A stretch of 43,440 nt of DNA from Phoronis australis (lineage: Eukaryota; Phoronida; Phoronidae). Every line of letters begins with the position of its first letter. Within the stretch, counting starts at the first letter, position 1. The translations under genes and the position numbers were made by a program. Shown in pieces: positions 22,501-31,263 of the stretch. The notes beneath the pieces are model-generated. The model ran no database searches. It was not told where the DNA came from and saw nothing but the letters and a program-made list of their open reading frames with translations. The DNA lies in assembly GCA_002633005.1 (NCBI GenBank), contig NMRA01000520.1, positions 85,029 to 128,468 of the forward strand, written 5' to 3'.

Positions 22501-24543
22501 AAAACCTGTTGACCTGCATTTGTCCCAAAGTAGCAAATTTCCGCTTATTGATCTACAGCCACCCATTGTGAATCCTCGCTGCACAAATATTTTTCCAACC
22601 AATGCTGAATAGAGTGCAGCCTACGGCAAACTTTACTTTGTACCGGGGCAGAGCAAGTGTGTTGGAAAGAAATACACTTTTTAAGAAGTGTACTCATGTA
22701 GCTGGACGTTAGGATAAGTTAATACTCCTTCGCTATTCAAAGAATCTGGCAGACGCGACTATAACGGGAGATCACAAACATCTACGATTGGTTGATGATT
22801 GCAATTATTTGGACCTAATAATTGACAAGTCTGCGTCAAAAATTAATAGCTCAAAAGTACGCATTTTTAAAAGCTTGTAGTGCTTAAATTTTGTCGTTTT
22901 ACAAAGCTGTAGTTTACTGAATCTCGTGGTCATGTCTCCTAAACTAACATTTAGCATTAGGAAGGTGCATTGATAGTAAAACAAGGATTACAACGTTTAC
23001 AACGACATTTTTAAGTCCATTAGTGTCATGAAGTCCAGCGTGAAATCTTAAAAAACGTCATTAAAATTTTCTAAGTTATCTTTTAGTTTTTGTTGTACGA
23101 AACTTGAGCTCTGTTTTATGAAAATCGTAAAAGTCCTATTTCTGATACATGTAGCTCCCCATGCAGAAGTGGACATATCAAAAACGACTCCTAGCGGCTT
23201 TTTAGAGATTGGCGCATAAGCAAATGGTATCTGAACACTTCGTAAGTGACGTCAAAGATATGATGTTCCGAATTCATTTAGCCAAAACAGATATTGCCCT
23301 AGCCTCTGACAAAGCCTAGACATGTATGTTTGCACCTACACCGTTAGGAACTGAGTCGAAATGATGTTTAGTTTTGGTAAATGTAAATTTATCAATAAAG
23401 TGAAGCTAATGACACACGTGCAAAAGAGGTTAAAAGCCTTGGCATTTTAAGCTTATGTAAAGTATTGTCCACAAGTCTGTGAACTTATCCAAAAATGAAA
23501 TTTAACTCAGAAAAAATATATATCTTCTGAAAATAGGCATGATTTTTGACTTCATATCAATCTGCCTCTAATCATATTACCAGACCTCACCTTTTTAGCA
23601 AAGTCTATCAAAAAAGAAAGGTACACTCAAGATCAAGAACATGACGTCGAGATCTCGTATGATATAAAGGTTCGCCAAAAAACCTCAAAAACCATGTGAC
23701 AGATTTCTAAATTGTCGCTTCGTTTTCGTTTTAAGCACCTTATTTTTTCGTCAAAAAATAAAACACCTACATGTATATTTGATACCCCATAATGAAAGGT
23801 TGAGCATTTAAAAGGAGTCATGGTTATCATTCTCGTTGACCTCGATTTTTCTATAGCACTACTTAAGTTACATTTTTGGCGCCTTTTGATATAATAGTCG
23901 GTAAGTCGCGAATGGCTAAGCATTGCATACACAGTGAAGTGGGCTTAGATGAATCAAAAGAAACGATATGTACATGTAGGTTCATTTTAAGAACTAGAAA
24001 AAATATAAGCCCATCTTTTAAGATGCGTGACCTTTTTTGTCCGTCTGGGGCGTCGGTGCAGCCGGAGAATTAGGATACCCCCATTTAGAATGAGGATTCG
24101 TTAAAGTGATCCCAGTCTACCTAGATTCACAAGCAAATCGTTTTGACAGAAAATGAATTATTGAGAAAGGATACCCCTTCTTTTAGATTTTGTTCGGAAA
24201 ATGCATCTTTTATTAGTGGGAAATTGGCCACGAAAAAGCCCCTTTGCATCGATCGACAATTCCCGTATATACACACCAATCGTGCTGTTGTGCAATATTA
24301 CACTGTTGTTGTACCCTAGATGTACTCAATAACATACAACGTGTACTTGTACCTGTTGCTGTTAGTTAGATATACCTGTATTCGTGCTATTAGCTGATCG
24401 TTTTCATTGACGTCTTCGTGTATGGCCACAAGAAGTCCTTCGTATCCATTGTTCTTCAACGTGTATTGATTCCGCGCCTCAGCAAAAGACAGGTATATCA
24501 GAACTATAGCGAGGCTGCAACGAAGTGTCGGGAAACACATCAT
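3674..24543 (-). CDS. CLCA: CLCA family protein, gene A (complete, 15 coding exons)
   Basis: Calcium-activated chloride channel regulator family member; relatives are self-cleaving metalloproteases that modulate chloride channels or adhesion at the cell surface. Exons, high to low coordinate: 24543-24376, 20043-19902, 19243-19079, 17753-17642, 16429-16267, 14906-14771, 14220-14102, 13057-12833, 10676-10380, 9893-9774, 8820-8713, 7499-7229, 7024-6851, 6465-6241, 4521-3674. Every junction has GT..AG and phases agree; the spliced length of 3273 nt gives 1090 residues plus TAG. Domains: signal peptide (about 1-22), CLCA N-terminal domain with HEFGH at 164-168 and DEY at 175-177, VWA domain (about 323-500; MIDAS D329, S331, S333, T399, D432), beta-rich region (about 510-735), fibronectin III-like segment (about 777-897), transmembrane helix (about 902-927), Lys/Ser/Thr-rich tail (929-1090). 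The start is the first of two adjacent ATGs directly before the signal peptide. Family assignment is firm; orthology to a particular vertebrate CLCA is not claimed. Confidence 0.93.
4522..6240 (-). other. CLCA-A intron 14
   Basis: 1.7 kb between exons 14 and 15. No repeat element or RNA gene recognised. Confidence 0.7.
6241..6465 (-). CDS. CLCA-A exon 14: start of fibronectin III-like segment
   Basis: Codes residues 734-808. It contains FQRVDTAGEITVSGFP, IPPARITDL and LMWTAPGDD; the last two are hallmarks of the CLCA C-terminal fibronectin III-like domain. Donor GTGAGC; phase 1 to 1; 225 nt, as in B. Confidence 0.94.
6541..6632. repeat. TG/CG-rich compound microsatellite
   Basis: Interrupted (TG)n with CG and AG variants in intron 13 of gene A. 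The ORF across its minus strand (alternating His and Thr) is an artefact of the repeat. Confidence 0.9.
6851..7024 (-). CDS. CLCA-A exon 13
   Basis: Begins CDMRKQDGQYCGYF and contains GNGRYSVKIKV. This matches the 'DG.Y..YF ... NGRYSVKV' pattern typical of CLCA proteins. Phase 1 to 1; 174 nt, as in B. Confidence 0.94.
7229..7499 (-). CDS. CLCA-A exon 12: beta-rich region
   Basis: Begins PGKYMYKV and contains VVVVVTSRTSS, VYADVSQGY and LDDNGAG, a characteristic CLCA beta-rich pattern. Acceptor AATTTCAG, donor GTAAAA; phase 0 to 1; 271 nt, as in B. Confidence 0.94.
7678..7911. mobile_element. 234-bp MITE with terminal inverted repeats
   Basis: The left end CAGTGGCAGATCTAC and the inverted right end CAGAGGCGGATCTAC match at 13 of 15 positions; both are followed inward by a G-run (AGGGGGG). 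The element is flanked by the direct repeat GTGGT at 7673-7677 and 7912-7916, a likely 5-bp target duplication. It has no coding capacity and sits in intron 11 of gene A. CAGNGGCGGATCT-type ends are, from memory, common on non-autonomous DNA transposons of marine invertebrates; the superfamily is not assigned. Confidence 0.75.
7912..8712 (-). other. CLCA-A intron 11, part between MITE and exon 11
   Basis: About 0.8 kb with no feature beyond the splice site. Confidence 0.6.
8713..8820 (-). CDS. CLCA-A exon 11: beta-rich region
   Basis: 36 codons, beginning VQLTTPDGTV and ending LLTIHLPGVAK. Found by matching to gene B's exon 11 (VQLTTPGGTV ... IQIPGVAQ) and by its flanking AG and GTAAGC. It is too short to stand out as an ORF. 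Confidence 0.9.
8821..9773 (-). other. CLCA-A intron 10
   Basis: 0.95 kb. The plus-strand ORF at 9498-9701 has no recognisable domain. Nothing else seen. Confidence 0.6.
9774..9893 (-). CDS. CLCA-A exon 10: beta-rich region
   Basis: Begins VTSETLTITSNG and contains HIDGTIGNGTYVAFSY, matching the segment after the VWA domain. Acceptor CTTTTCAG, donor GTACCT; 40 codons, phase 0 to 0. Confidence 0.9.
9894..10379 (-). other. CLCA-A intron 9
   Basis: About 0.5 kb, nothing recognised. Minus-strand open reading continues from exon 9 into it but is past the GTAAGT donor. Confidence 0.6.
10380..10676 (-). CDS. CLCA-A exon 9: VWA end
   Basis: Codes residues 411-509. SQIILLTDGKEN carries the last MIDAS aspartate (D432); GIVINSIAYG and TGGRSMYAS follow. 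The end is set at a GTAAGT donor after ACA, the same place as in gene B. Open reading continues past it only as intron. Confidence 0.93.
11206..11364 (+). repeat. Inverted repeat, left arm
   Basis: Partner of 12598-12756. Ends inward at TGTGAGGGGAGAGA. Confidence 0.75.
11383..11660. repeat. Degenerate ACTCGA/GAGTA low-complexity tract
   Basis: Repeated words ACTCAA, ACTCGA, GAGTA and CGAGCA in irregular order inside the inverted-repeat element. It produces two overlapping plus-strand ORFs that look like repeat artefacts. Confidence 0.6.
12301..12579 (-). pseudogene. Penelope-like retroelement GIY-YIG endonuclease fragment
   Basis: The 92-codon frame contains IFKPVNRLFSL, then NHVVYRLNGNECEQFYIGIT and SIRIRHT. 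The order FKP... VVY ... YIG ... R..R..H is that of the reverse-transcriptase C-terminus and GIY-YIG nuclease of Penelope-like elements. No reverse-transcriptase core lies upstream, and the frame opens 19 bp inside the right inverted arm, so the copy is truncated. Assigned by motif reading only; another GIY-YIG retroelement class is possible. Confidence 0.6.
12598..12756 (-). repeat. Inverted repeat, right arm
   Basis: Reverse complement of 11206-11364 with scattered substitutions. Its outer end lies about 77 bp from exon 8 of gene A. Confidence 0.75.
12833..13057 (-). CDS. CLCA-A exon 8: VWA middle
   Basis: Begins GEPLKKMRQA and contains KIALVSFS and GGQTSIGAGIQRA, which carries the MIDAS threonine T399. 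Phase 0 to 0; 225 nt, as in B. Its acceptor follows the mobile-element-bearing intron 7/8 region. Confidence 0.94.
13058..14101 (-). other. CLCA-A intron 7
   Basis: 1.0 kb. A patch at 13528-13590 is rich in CTCGA/GAGAT words (TTCTCGAGATCTCGCG), like the low-complexity tract at 11383-11660. No gene seen. Confidence 0.55.
14102..14220 (-). CDS. CLCA-A exon 7: VWA start with MIDAS DxSxS
   Basis: Codes residues 296-335, ending RICLVLDVSGSMN, the first strand and DxSxS metal site of the VWA domain (D329, S331, S333). Donor GTAAGT; phase 1 to 0; 119 nt, as in B. Confidence 0.95.
14221..14770 (-). other. CLCA-A intron 6
   Basis: 0.55 kb, AT-rich, nothing recognised. Confidence 0.6.
14771..14906 (-). 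CDS. CLCA-A exon 6
   Basis: Begins IDDFCES and contains SAWDVMKKHEDFKG, matching the family's end-of-N-domain pattern (FC..., then W-[DE]-V-[IM]). Donor GTGAGA; phase 0 to 1; 136 nt, as in B. Confidence 0.92.
14907..16266 (-). other. CLCA-A intron 5
   Basis: 1.36 kb. A 139-codon plus-strand frame at 15510-15929 has no recognisable domain and is treated as chance. No mobile element recognised. Confidence 0.55.
16267..16429 (-). CDS. CLCA-A exon 5: cysteine-containing segment
   Basis: Codes residues 196-250 with TTGLPEDDCRF and SASIMYVQ, matching the cysteine-rich segment after the protease motif. Acceptor TTCTGCAG, donor GTATGT; phase 2 to 0; 163 nt, as in B. Confidence 0.92.
16430..17641 (-). 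other. CLCA-A intron 4
   Basis: 1.2 kb with a near-duplicate word (CCTAGTACGGAA) at 16787 and 16830 and a TACATGTA cluster at 17329-17346. No gene seen. Confidence 0.55.
17642..17753 (-). CDS. CLCA-A exon 4: HExxH metalloprotease motif
   Basis: Contains GKLIVHEFGHLRWG followed by LLDEY. The two histidines and the glutamate of the zincin motif are present (H164, E165, H168), and the nearby DEY matches the CLCA family pattern. Phase 1 to 2; 112 nt, the same as in gene B. Confidence 0.95.
18815..18990. repeat. GAC/GAT triplet low-complexity tract
   Basis: Starts with a pure GAC run (ACGACGACGACG near 18829) and decays into GAT, GAC and TGATGA words. It lies in intron 3 of gene A, 89 bp from exon 3. 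Several overlapping minus-strand ORFs here are repeat artefacts. Confidence 0.8.
19079..19243 (-). CDS. CLCA-A exon 3
   Basis: Codes residues 104-159. It contains DCGEEGEFMHLTP and RYWGPYG, the stretch just before the zinc motif in CLCA proteins. Acceptor ATTTTAG, donor GTACGT, phase 1 to 1. It is seven codons longer than exon 3 of gene B. Confidence 0.93.
19651..19850 (+). repeat. Dispersed repeat, copy 2
   Basis: Diverged copy of 1841-2070 in the same orientation, inside intron 2 of gene A (19244-19901). It ends at the word GCATTTTTTAGGCTGAGTG, about 50 bp from exon 2. Confidence 0.7.
19902..20043 (-). CDS. CLCA-A exon 2
   Basis: Codes residues 57-104 in part. It contains RIFFRNITILVPSTWQ, matching the conserved core of the CLCA N-terminal domain. 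The acceptor is TCTTACAG and the donor GTTTGT; it runs from phase 0 to phase 1. Intron 1 upstream is 4.3 kb. Confidence 0.92.
20044..21720 (-). other. CLCA-A intron 1, exon-2-proximal part
   Basis: No supported feature. A plus-strand word CTATAAAAGAGAG at 20652 resembles a TATA box but has no gene behind it. Confidence 0.5.
21721..22062. mobile_element. 340-bp foldback/MITE-like element
   Basis: The arms 21721-21805 and 21975-22062 are inverted copies. Shared words are GAGAAAACA, AGTTTGAGTCTAATACTGGA, AAAACTTA and GACGTTGC. The middle (about 170 bp) is more GC-rich and has no coding capacity. It sits in intron 1 of gene A; target duplication not resolved. Confidence 0.72.
22063..24375 (-). 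other. CLCA-A intron 1, exon-1-proximal part
   Basis: 2.3 kb AT-rich sequence. A stretch near 23590-23650 shares words with 38231-38290 in gene B (TTTTTAG.AAA, AGGTACA.TCA), perhaps another diverged dispersed repeat. No gene seen. Confidence 0.5.
24376..24543 (-). CDS. CLCA-A exon 1: start codon and signal peptide
   Basis: Codes residues 1-56. ATG ATG (24543-24538) with A at -3 precedes a hydrophobic leader ending LIYLSFAEA, then the family-typical NNGYEGLLVAI. It ends in phase 0 with CAG before a GTATAT donor. Longer reading upstream in this frame has no ATG start, only GTG. Confidence 0.9.
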
Positions 24544-24955
24544 CTTTTCCAGAAGATTTAAGCTTGAGTTACAGAAAAACAGCACGCGACTTTATTAAAA
24601 TTATTATAGATGAACCACTGAACCATTACTCTGCAAAACGGGTTGATCTTAGTCATATCCTTCGAGAGTGGTCATTACGTTTGGTGTCGTTTCATCATGT
24701 ACAGCATCCAATCTTCACTTGACAACCAAATGTTTACTCACTGACGGGCAAGTGTGTGAAGAGTCTTTCTCTTTATGTCGTGATCGTTTATGACCATAAA
24801 TTCAAAACCAACAACTTCATACTCCGAACACAAATGTTTGCTTCACAAACACACCTCAGTCCGTATGTCGTTCCTTGATCCTGATTTGTTTAACTTGTAA
24901 CCCATCGCACACGTCACAGAAGACGACACTGACCATAGCCAAGGAACGTACCTTT

Positions 24956-24962
24956 CTTTATA
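24956..24962 (-). promoter_or_regulatory. Weak candidate TATA box for CLCA-A
   Basis: TATAAAG on the minus strand, about 410 nt upstream of the ATG. The overlapping plus-strand reading TATAAAAGGG is an even better TATA match, so orientation is ambiguous. A 5' UTR intron could place the true promoter elsewhere. Confidence 0.18.
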
Positions 24963-27289
24963 AAAGGGCTCTGTTTATTCAGGCGAAATGCCTGCGTCCT
25001 TGTTTAGTGTGTGCTCCAGACAATGGTACCTGCTGTCAAAATACATTATTACGGTATCCATTGGACCACTGGTAATTGCACAATTACACGCAGTAACACA
25101 AAGATTACACTGTTGGCGTTATGTAACAAATATCGAATGCATTTTCAATAGACTTGTGTTGGGTCAGCAGAACGTTCTTTACATGTACATGCACGTCATT
25201 GAAACGAATTGACAAAGTGACGCAGCAGCCGCATTTCTAAGGCAAGCAGTTAATTGGGCTTTTGCCCGTTTTCCTTTCGTAAAACATACATACAATGTAC
25301 GCTTACGACGTCCAATATGCTGAAATACGTATTTGGAAAACTCGCTTTTATCGTATTTGATTTTTGTCAAGAGCTTTTGTTAAGTCCTCCAAGAATGAAT
25401 TTGCGTGGTGCTTTGAAAATGTTCAGCATTTAGAAGAATTACCTTTGATGATTGGTTTTCTGTCAAAACGAACATAAACGAGAATTGATATGTCCTTGTG
25501 TCAAAAGCAATTCTCTTCACTTTGAGGGTTGCATGTACGTGTACTGTATAAGATCTTCTTCAGCAGCGCCCTCTGTTTGGCTTGGATAAAATGCCTAGAG
25601 TACCCGAGCCGGATTTACAATGTCATGCGTAGAATACAACTGAAAGTTGTTCACTGCAACAAGCAAAGAGCCCTATCAATTGCTATTTTCTCTTTAGCCA
25701 AGAAGTCACTATTATTCCGAGTATGGAATAGTACAGTGGCACAGATTCTGTAAACTTGAGTGGCCAACATTAAAAAATGTTGACAGAAGACAAGATACAC
25801 ATTTCACGACACGTTTCCATTGTTTTCTCAAATATAGAGAATGCGCAGAAATTCAACCGATTGATTTTGCATTAGAAAACCCGACCATCCTTGCACATCC
25901 CGAAACGGTGGAATTTTGGAATATGTCAGCCAAATGGCACGTACAGTAATATTTGATCGTCTTCTCGGTAAGCTCGGATCCTACCTATTTACTCGGGTCT
26001 ATGCTATACTGGATGTCCTGGCACTTGAATTGGAACTGTGAAGTGATTTCTATATTTACGATCAGCGCAGAATATGGCCGTCATGTCAAATTCTGTTTCG
26101 TCAAAATTCTCCACGAGTAACAACGTTTTGGTCTACTATAATCACCAATGACGGTTCGTATAGAGCACATGGCCTAAAATAACACGCAAGAAGGTAATCA
26201 GTGTAAAATATTTCACATCGGCAATTATTGTTGTGCATTTGTGTAAGGGAATATTACCGTACAATTCTTCAACGGGCCGCTGTGGTTTCGATGACCAGTA
26301 TCCCATAATGCATTGTGCAGCCTGTGACAAAGGTGATGGCTGTTTTCTTTAAATCCTTGCACATCGATAAGGGATCGCGGAACATTTCTGTGGTTTTCAG
26401 AAGGCGTCCATAGCAAAAGTACGCACTCGGAGATTGCCACTGCACATCATTGAATCATTACATTCGCTACCTTGACCCTTTACATTTTGTACATTATTTC
26501 CTTCAATATCTTGGCGGCTTTTGGTATAAAATATAAGGTCACTTGAAGCAGCATTCGGTTATTTGGTAATTGGAACAAAGATCACAATTTGCTTCCAGTA
26601 CATGTAAGGCTCACACATTCGATTCATTTTGAATTTTAGCATCGTTATTTGACAAACTCGGATGCAGCATAATCCTCGTTTCGGAATGCACATACGCTTT
26701 ACTAGCTTACATGTACGTGTATACACTGTACATGTACATGTACCAGCTCAATGTACATGATTTTTAAAGGTATTAATAATCGGCAGCAGAATAAACAAAA
26801 ACACGTTTATAAATTAATCTCAAGTTAACTGTTAGCCCAATCCCAGAATATATAGGAGTCACTGACCAATAACCGTTCGATTTTTTCCGATTTTCTCTCG
26901 CTGACATTAGGGCTGCGAATGTCTTCAGTTCTTTTTCTCGGAAACACCAATCCTGCATACATGTATATGTTCATGCATGTATAGTAGTCGGCCAGAACCT
27001 ATCCGTATGTCGGCAGCTATACCGGAAGCGAAAGTCTCCCACTGTAGTCTCTGAAGTGGTGGGCCTACTGGGTAAATCAAATGACTGACCTTGTTAACGT
27101 GACCACTGTGGAGGCCAACAATAAAAATACAGCGATATGGGCAACAAAAGTGGACTCCGGCAATATTGAACGTCGTCTAGCTGGGTTAGTTGCGATGACC
27201 CAAGGAGCTCGCAGAAACACGAGATCATGCACTCAAGTCCTGGTTAAATATTGCCATGCATCGAAGCAATTGATCTGCTTTATTTACAA

Positions 27290-27390
27290 GTCTCTTGTCT
27301 CTGTACATTGTACATGTACTAGGTGACACACTGTCAGCCTAAAGTGTCTTGTCTTTATATTTGTACTAGGTGACACACTATCAGCCAAAA
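27290..27390. repeat. Two-unit tandem duplication (about 50 bp)
   Basis: Units 27290-27343 and 27344-27390 share GT.TCTTGTCT and GTACTAGGTGACACACT.TCAGCC. Intergenic. Confidence 0.75.
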
Positions 27391-27726
27391 ACTAATTCCC
27401 ACACTGTCAGACGATTGACTGTGGCCGGGTTTGTTTAAAAGGTAGCTATGCTTTGAGATTACGGTGCGTAGATGGAGGGTGAATAATCAAATCCAGTAAT
27501 TAATTTATAATACGATAACCCCTGATTATACAAATGAAACCTATTGTTAATTAAGTAATCAACTATAAAGTGTAACTACGCTAGCGCCCTCTTTAAACAT
27601 TACTTTAGTCAAACAACCAAAACGATCAAATGTCTTATCTGCTATCCAAGCTAGTACTCTCCACTTGTTGGATGTCTATCCTGTTGGTGAATCCTCGAAC
27701 TACACACACTGTATAGCGACAGTGTA

Positions 27727-27847
27727 CTTGCTGGTCACCGTCTCTGGTGATGCAACACTTGCAGGCAATTTGTTCTACCCGCGATTCTTCTTGCTGATCA
27801 CAGTCTCTGGCTGATGACGCAACACTTCAGGTAGTACCTTACTACCC
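27727..27847. repeat. Two-unit tandem duplication (about 55-60 bp)
   Basis: Units 27727-27780 and 27790-27847 share CTTGCTG.TCAC.GTCTCTGG, GATG, CAACACTT and CTACCC, with small indels. Confidence 0.7.
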
Positions 27848-29835
27848 ACAATGCAAGTGACAAGCTCTTAGTTATATTCCTGTTCGTTAACCCTTGCCCT
27901 TGCCAAGATCCTTTCTAGAATCTTCCACGAGATGGCTCTGTTGTACAATTTCCTCTGTGACACTATAGCAACTGCTTCAACTACTATAGCTCATCTAATT
28001 ATCTTGTTGATTTCAGCACTTAATATAACATACTACTTATTTAGTGATAGGCTAATAAAAACCACATGATCATATCCAATCATATTATTGGCTGTTACAA
28101 TTTGTTCTCAAAATTTTCTAGAATCTCTAGAGTACTTTGACCCCAGAACTCAAAGTTGTAAACACCATCTAAAAATAGATTTTGATGTTAAAGTACATGT
28201 CAACAAGTCTGACCCCATGATTTAAAAGTACATATGCAAAATTTTGGGCAACTTAAAATGGATCTATTCTTACTAATTACTTAATCAATATTTATTCTGA
28301 CACACACATTTGTTTCTTTAGAATTGGCGAATGTCACTATTCGTAGATGTTACACATGACATTTGTTCAGTATTTCAGTAATTAAAAAATTGTTAAGTGG
28401 TATTTTGACCGGTTTTTGCAATTATGTCAGTTCTTACAAACAAGCTGACACTTCCTGGCAACAGTGCAAAGATTAGCTGCAAAGTCAAAAACCCGATAAA
28501 TATTTTAAAGGAGAATGCCACTTTACGACAATTGTGGAAACTTTTCGTCTGCGTGGGTGTCTCAGTTGCAATGCCAAAAAATGCTCTTACACATGTTTAT
28601 TGAGACTGTGCTAACAGGTGTAATATGCGACATTCACATATGTTTGAAAAGTATAATTTGAGTTTAACTGGACAAGTGTCTTATAGGTCATGACAAGTAA
28701 ATTTCATTTCTACTTATCGGACTAGACAAGTTAAAATAAAACTTAAAGGAGAATGCCCCTCGATTTAATTACTGTAGTGTTTTTTGCCGTCTTAATCGGT
28801 CTATTCACTTCGCCTCGCATACGGTCGACCTTACCTTGCCAAGAGGTGTCGCGTTAACCTGTGAGGAAGGTGAAAAAAGACGGTAGCGACGTCAGTGGTT
28901 CATATGCAGAGTGAATGCCGCTATGTTGCGGTGCATCGTTCCCGCTTGTCCGAACTGAGCAGCTGCGAGGAAAGCGGGTATATCGTTCCTCGAGAGCCCG
29001 GAATGCTTAGGAAGTGGCTCATGGTAACGAATAATGAATTGTACGCTGTAAATAGCATGAGACCATGAAACATCTCCCTGTCTGTGGCCTGCAGACGTCG
29101 GTCGACAGTGCCTGACGAATGCCGGCTTACCAAAGAACTCCATACGTTCCGTTGTCTGAGCTTGTCCATAACGCCTCTCTAGTATTTCTTTATCACTGTA
29201 CATGTATTCCTGTTCAAATTGATAGCCTGTAAAACTTAACGATCCACCTGGGAGTTGCCATGTTGGCGTTTATTACTGAGCGTTCTGTTTCAAAATGAAT
29301 TATTCTCACCCTAACCAATATCATCTCCGTTTTCCTGCTAATACTTATATAAAACTGAAACAAAGTCTGTCTCATTCGATGCAATTTGTAATGCCTTTGG
29401 AGTGTTCGTGTGTGCAAATTATTTTAGAAGCCAGCAATGAATAAGTCACTGCGTTACCGGCTTTAGGTGCAACAAAACTAATTGACGGGACACCAAGGCC
29501 GTGTGAGCTCTTGCCAATTTAGTGTTTGCTGGCCGAAACTGTTGTGAAACAACTCGATTTTCATCCCACGGCCAGGTGTTAGGGTAATCTTTATTTACAT
29601 TTACATTACTCAAACAACGATTGTCAATGCACAACTTCTGCCCTGACGGTGCTGTGGCGAAAGCGGAACCTGAATTCGCGGCCCCCGACCGATCGACGAG
29701 TAAGTAGATTTGCAGTTTCGTGGCTAATTCACCAACATAATCACGTGCGCTTTACTTTGGCTCACTAGTATAGTATTTTCTTGACTCGAAGTTTAGTTTC
29801 CACTGAAGTTTGGCTGGTTTATGTTCGTGATGCCT

Positions 29836-29935
29836 GATCAGTTTCCGAGCCACCGTGACTGGCCGGGATAACGAGTCAATCCGGAAGGCCGCGACGGGCA
29901 TGATCGGGCTCCGAGCCACTGGCCAGGATAACAAG
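29836..29935. repeat. Two-unit tandem duplication (about 66 bp apart)
   Basis: Units 29836-29875 and 29902-29935 share TCCGAGCCAC, ACTGGCC.GGATAAC and AAG/GAG ends. It is locally GC-rich compared with the surroundings. Confidence 0.7.
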
Positions 29936-31263
29936 CGTTTTGTGTTTAGAACTAAAAAAATTGCAAGTCTAAACAACACAGATCTACGTTCTCCTGTCTG
30001 TATCTCACGGAAAATACTTCGAAATTATCTCCGAACAGACTCCAAACTCCTGCTACGGACCTTATTGGTCTGCCGAACTTTGTAGGCTACGTTGTGTCCA
30101 AATAAAAGTAAACCCATAGGAGCGAAATAAAACAACACGTTTTTATAAGAACTCGGTGTATTTTTAAGGGTTTTACATCGAATTTGATGATTTATTGGTG
30201 TTTAACGATGACTTCAAGCGATAAGCTGATACCAGTAACCCGTGTTGTGAACTGACGAACAGACTGTTTTTGGGGTGGCATGCTCCTTTAATGTCGAGCC
30301 CTGGATATTTATGTTCGTTTCCACACGATATATCCCCATTTCCCAAGTTCCATTTCGTGGCTACGACTAACCAACAAAACGCGGTAGCTGGGTGTCTCTG
30401 ATGGTGAAGCGAGATGGCTTACAGGATTTCTCTCAATTAAAAATATTTACAGTTATGTGACATCATAACACCCCGTTATTTGCAGGACGACCGAAACGAT
30501 GTGTTGTATAGCAGGTCTGTAGATGCAGTCATTCCGCGCCTGTTGACATATCGCGACATCTGCTGTTCCGAGTGCGAATGTAAGCAGAATTGACTAGATA
30601 ACGGGTATCCGTCGACTTCTAGGTAAAAGTCCATATGCTATGTAACAAAGAAGTTTCAGCACTTAAAGACGCAAATGAAATAGGAAGTCAACTTAAGTAC
30701 GCAATAGAACTATTTGTAGTGTGAAGTAAATCATTGAATTTTAAAAGCAAAAAGTATCATGGAATGCAATTCGAAATAAACAGTGCTTTGAATATACCAT
30801 ATGCAAACCGAAATTGTACATGTGCATGAAGATATAAAGCCAAATACACTTTTCATAGACACAGTGCTAAATATGGGAATGCAATTGGGAAAATTGGCAT
30901 TAACAAGGGACTGGACCCTCTTTCACTTCCCAAATACAAGGCACTTCGAACACCATTTGCCATTTGTCTCACTTGTCTGATTAGAAACATCCAGTGCTAT
31001 ACATGTATGCATTGCTAGGTAAATTTTACAGATAAAAAGTTCAGGGCCACCAAACACTTTCTGGAATAAAATTTACCAAGGAAGCAAAAGAAAACTATTT
31101 CGCTCATTATATCAGTCTTATGCATGCATATGTTTTAACACGGGAACAGTTTGTAGAAAAGCCGGACTAACGGTAGATTTCTCTTCAGTAATATGAATAT
31201 TTTTAAGAGTACAAAAACACATTCCTTCCATCGCGTTCAACTAATTAAAGGACTTCTCTAGAT

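Larger units (their letters stand above)
24544..31263. other. Intergenic region between CLCA-A and CLCA-B
   Basis: 6.7 kb between A's start and B's stop; it must hold A's promoter and B's 3' UTR. It contains small tandem duplications at 27290-27390, 27727-27847 and 29836-29935, a thrice-repeated 15-mer, and a TACATGTA cluster at 26708-26757. The ORFs here (up to 103 codons) lack recognisable domains. No RNA gene seen. Confidence 0.6.

Noticed and set aside
24376-24585. Longer N-terminus for CLCA-A starting 14 codons upstream
   Set aside because: The upstream start is GTG; the ATG ATG pair directly before the hydrophobic leader fits a signal peptide better.
28800-28890. Possible hairpin RNA (CCGTCTT ... 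AAGACGG)
   Set aside because: Only about seven paired bases with a long loop and no RNA family resemblance.
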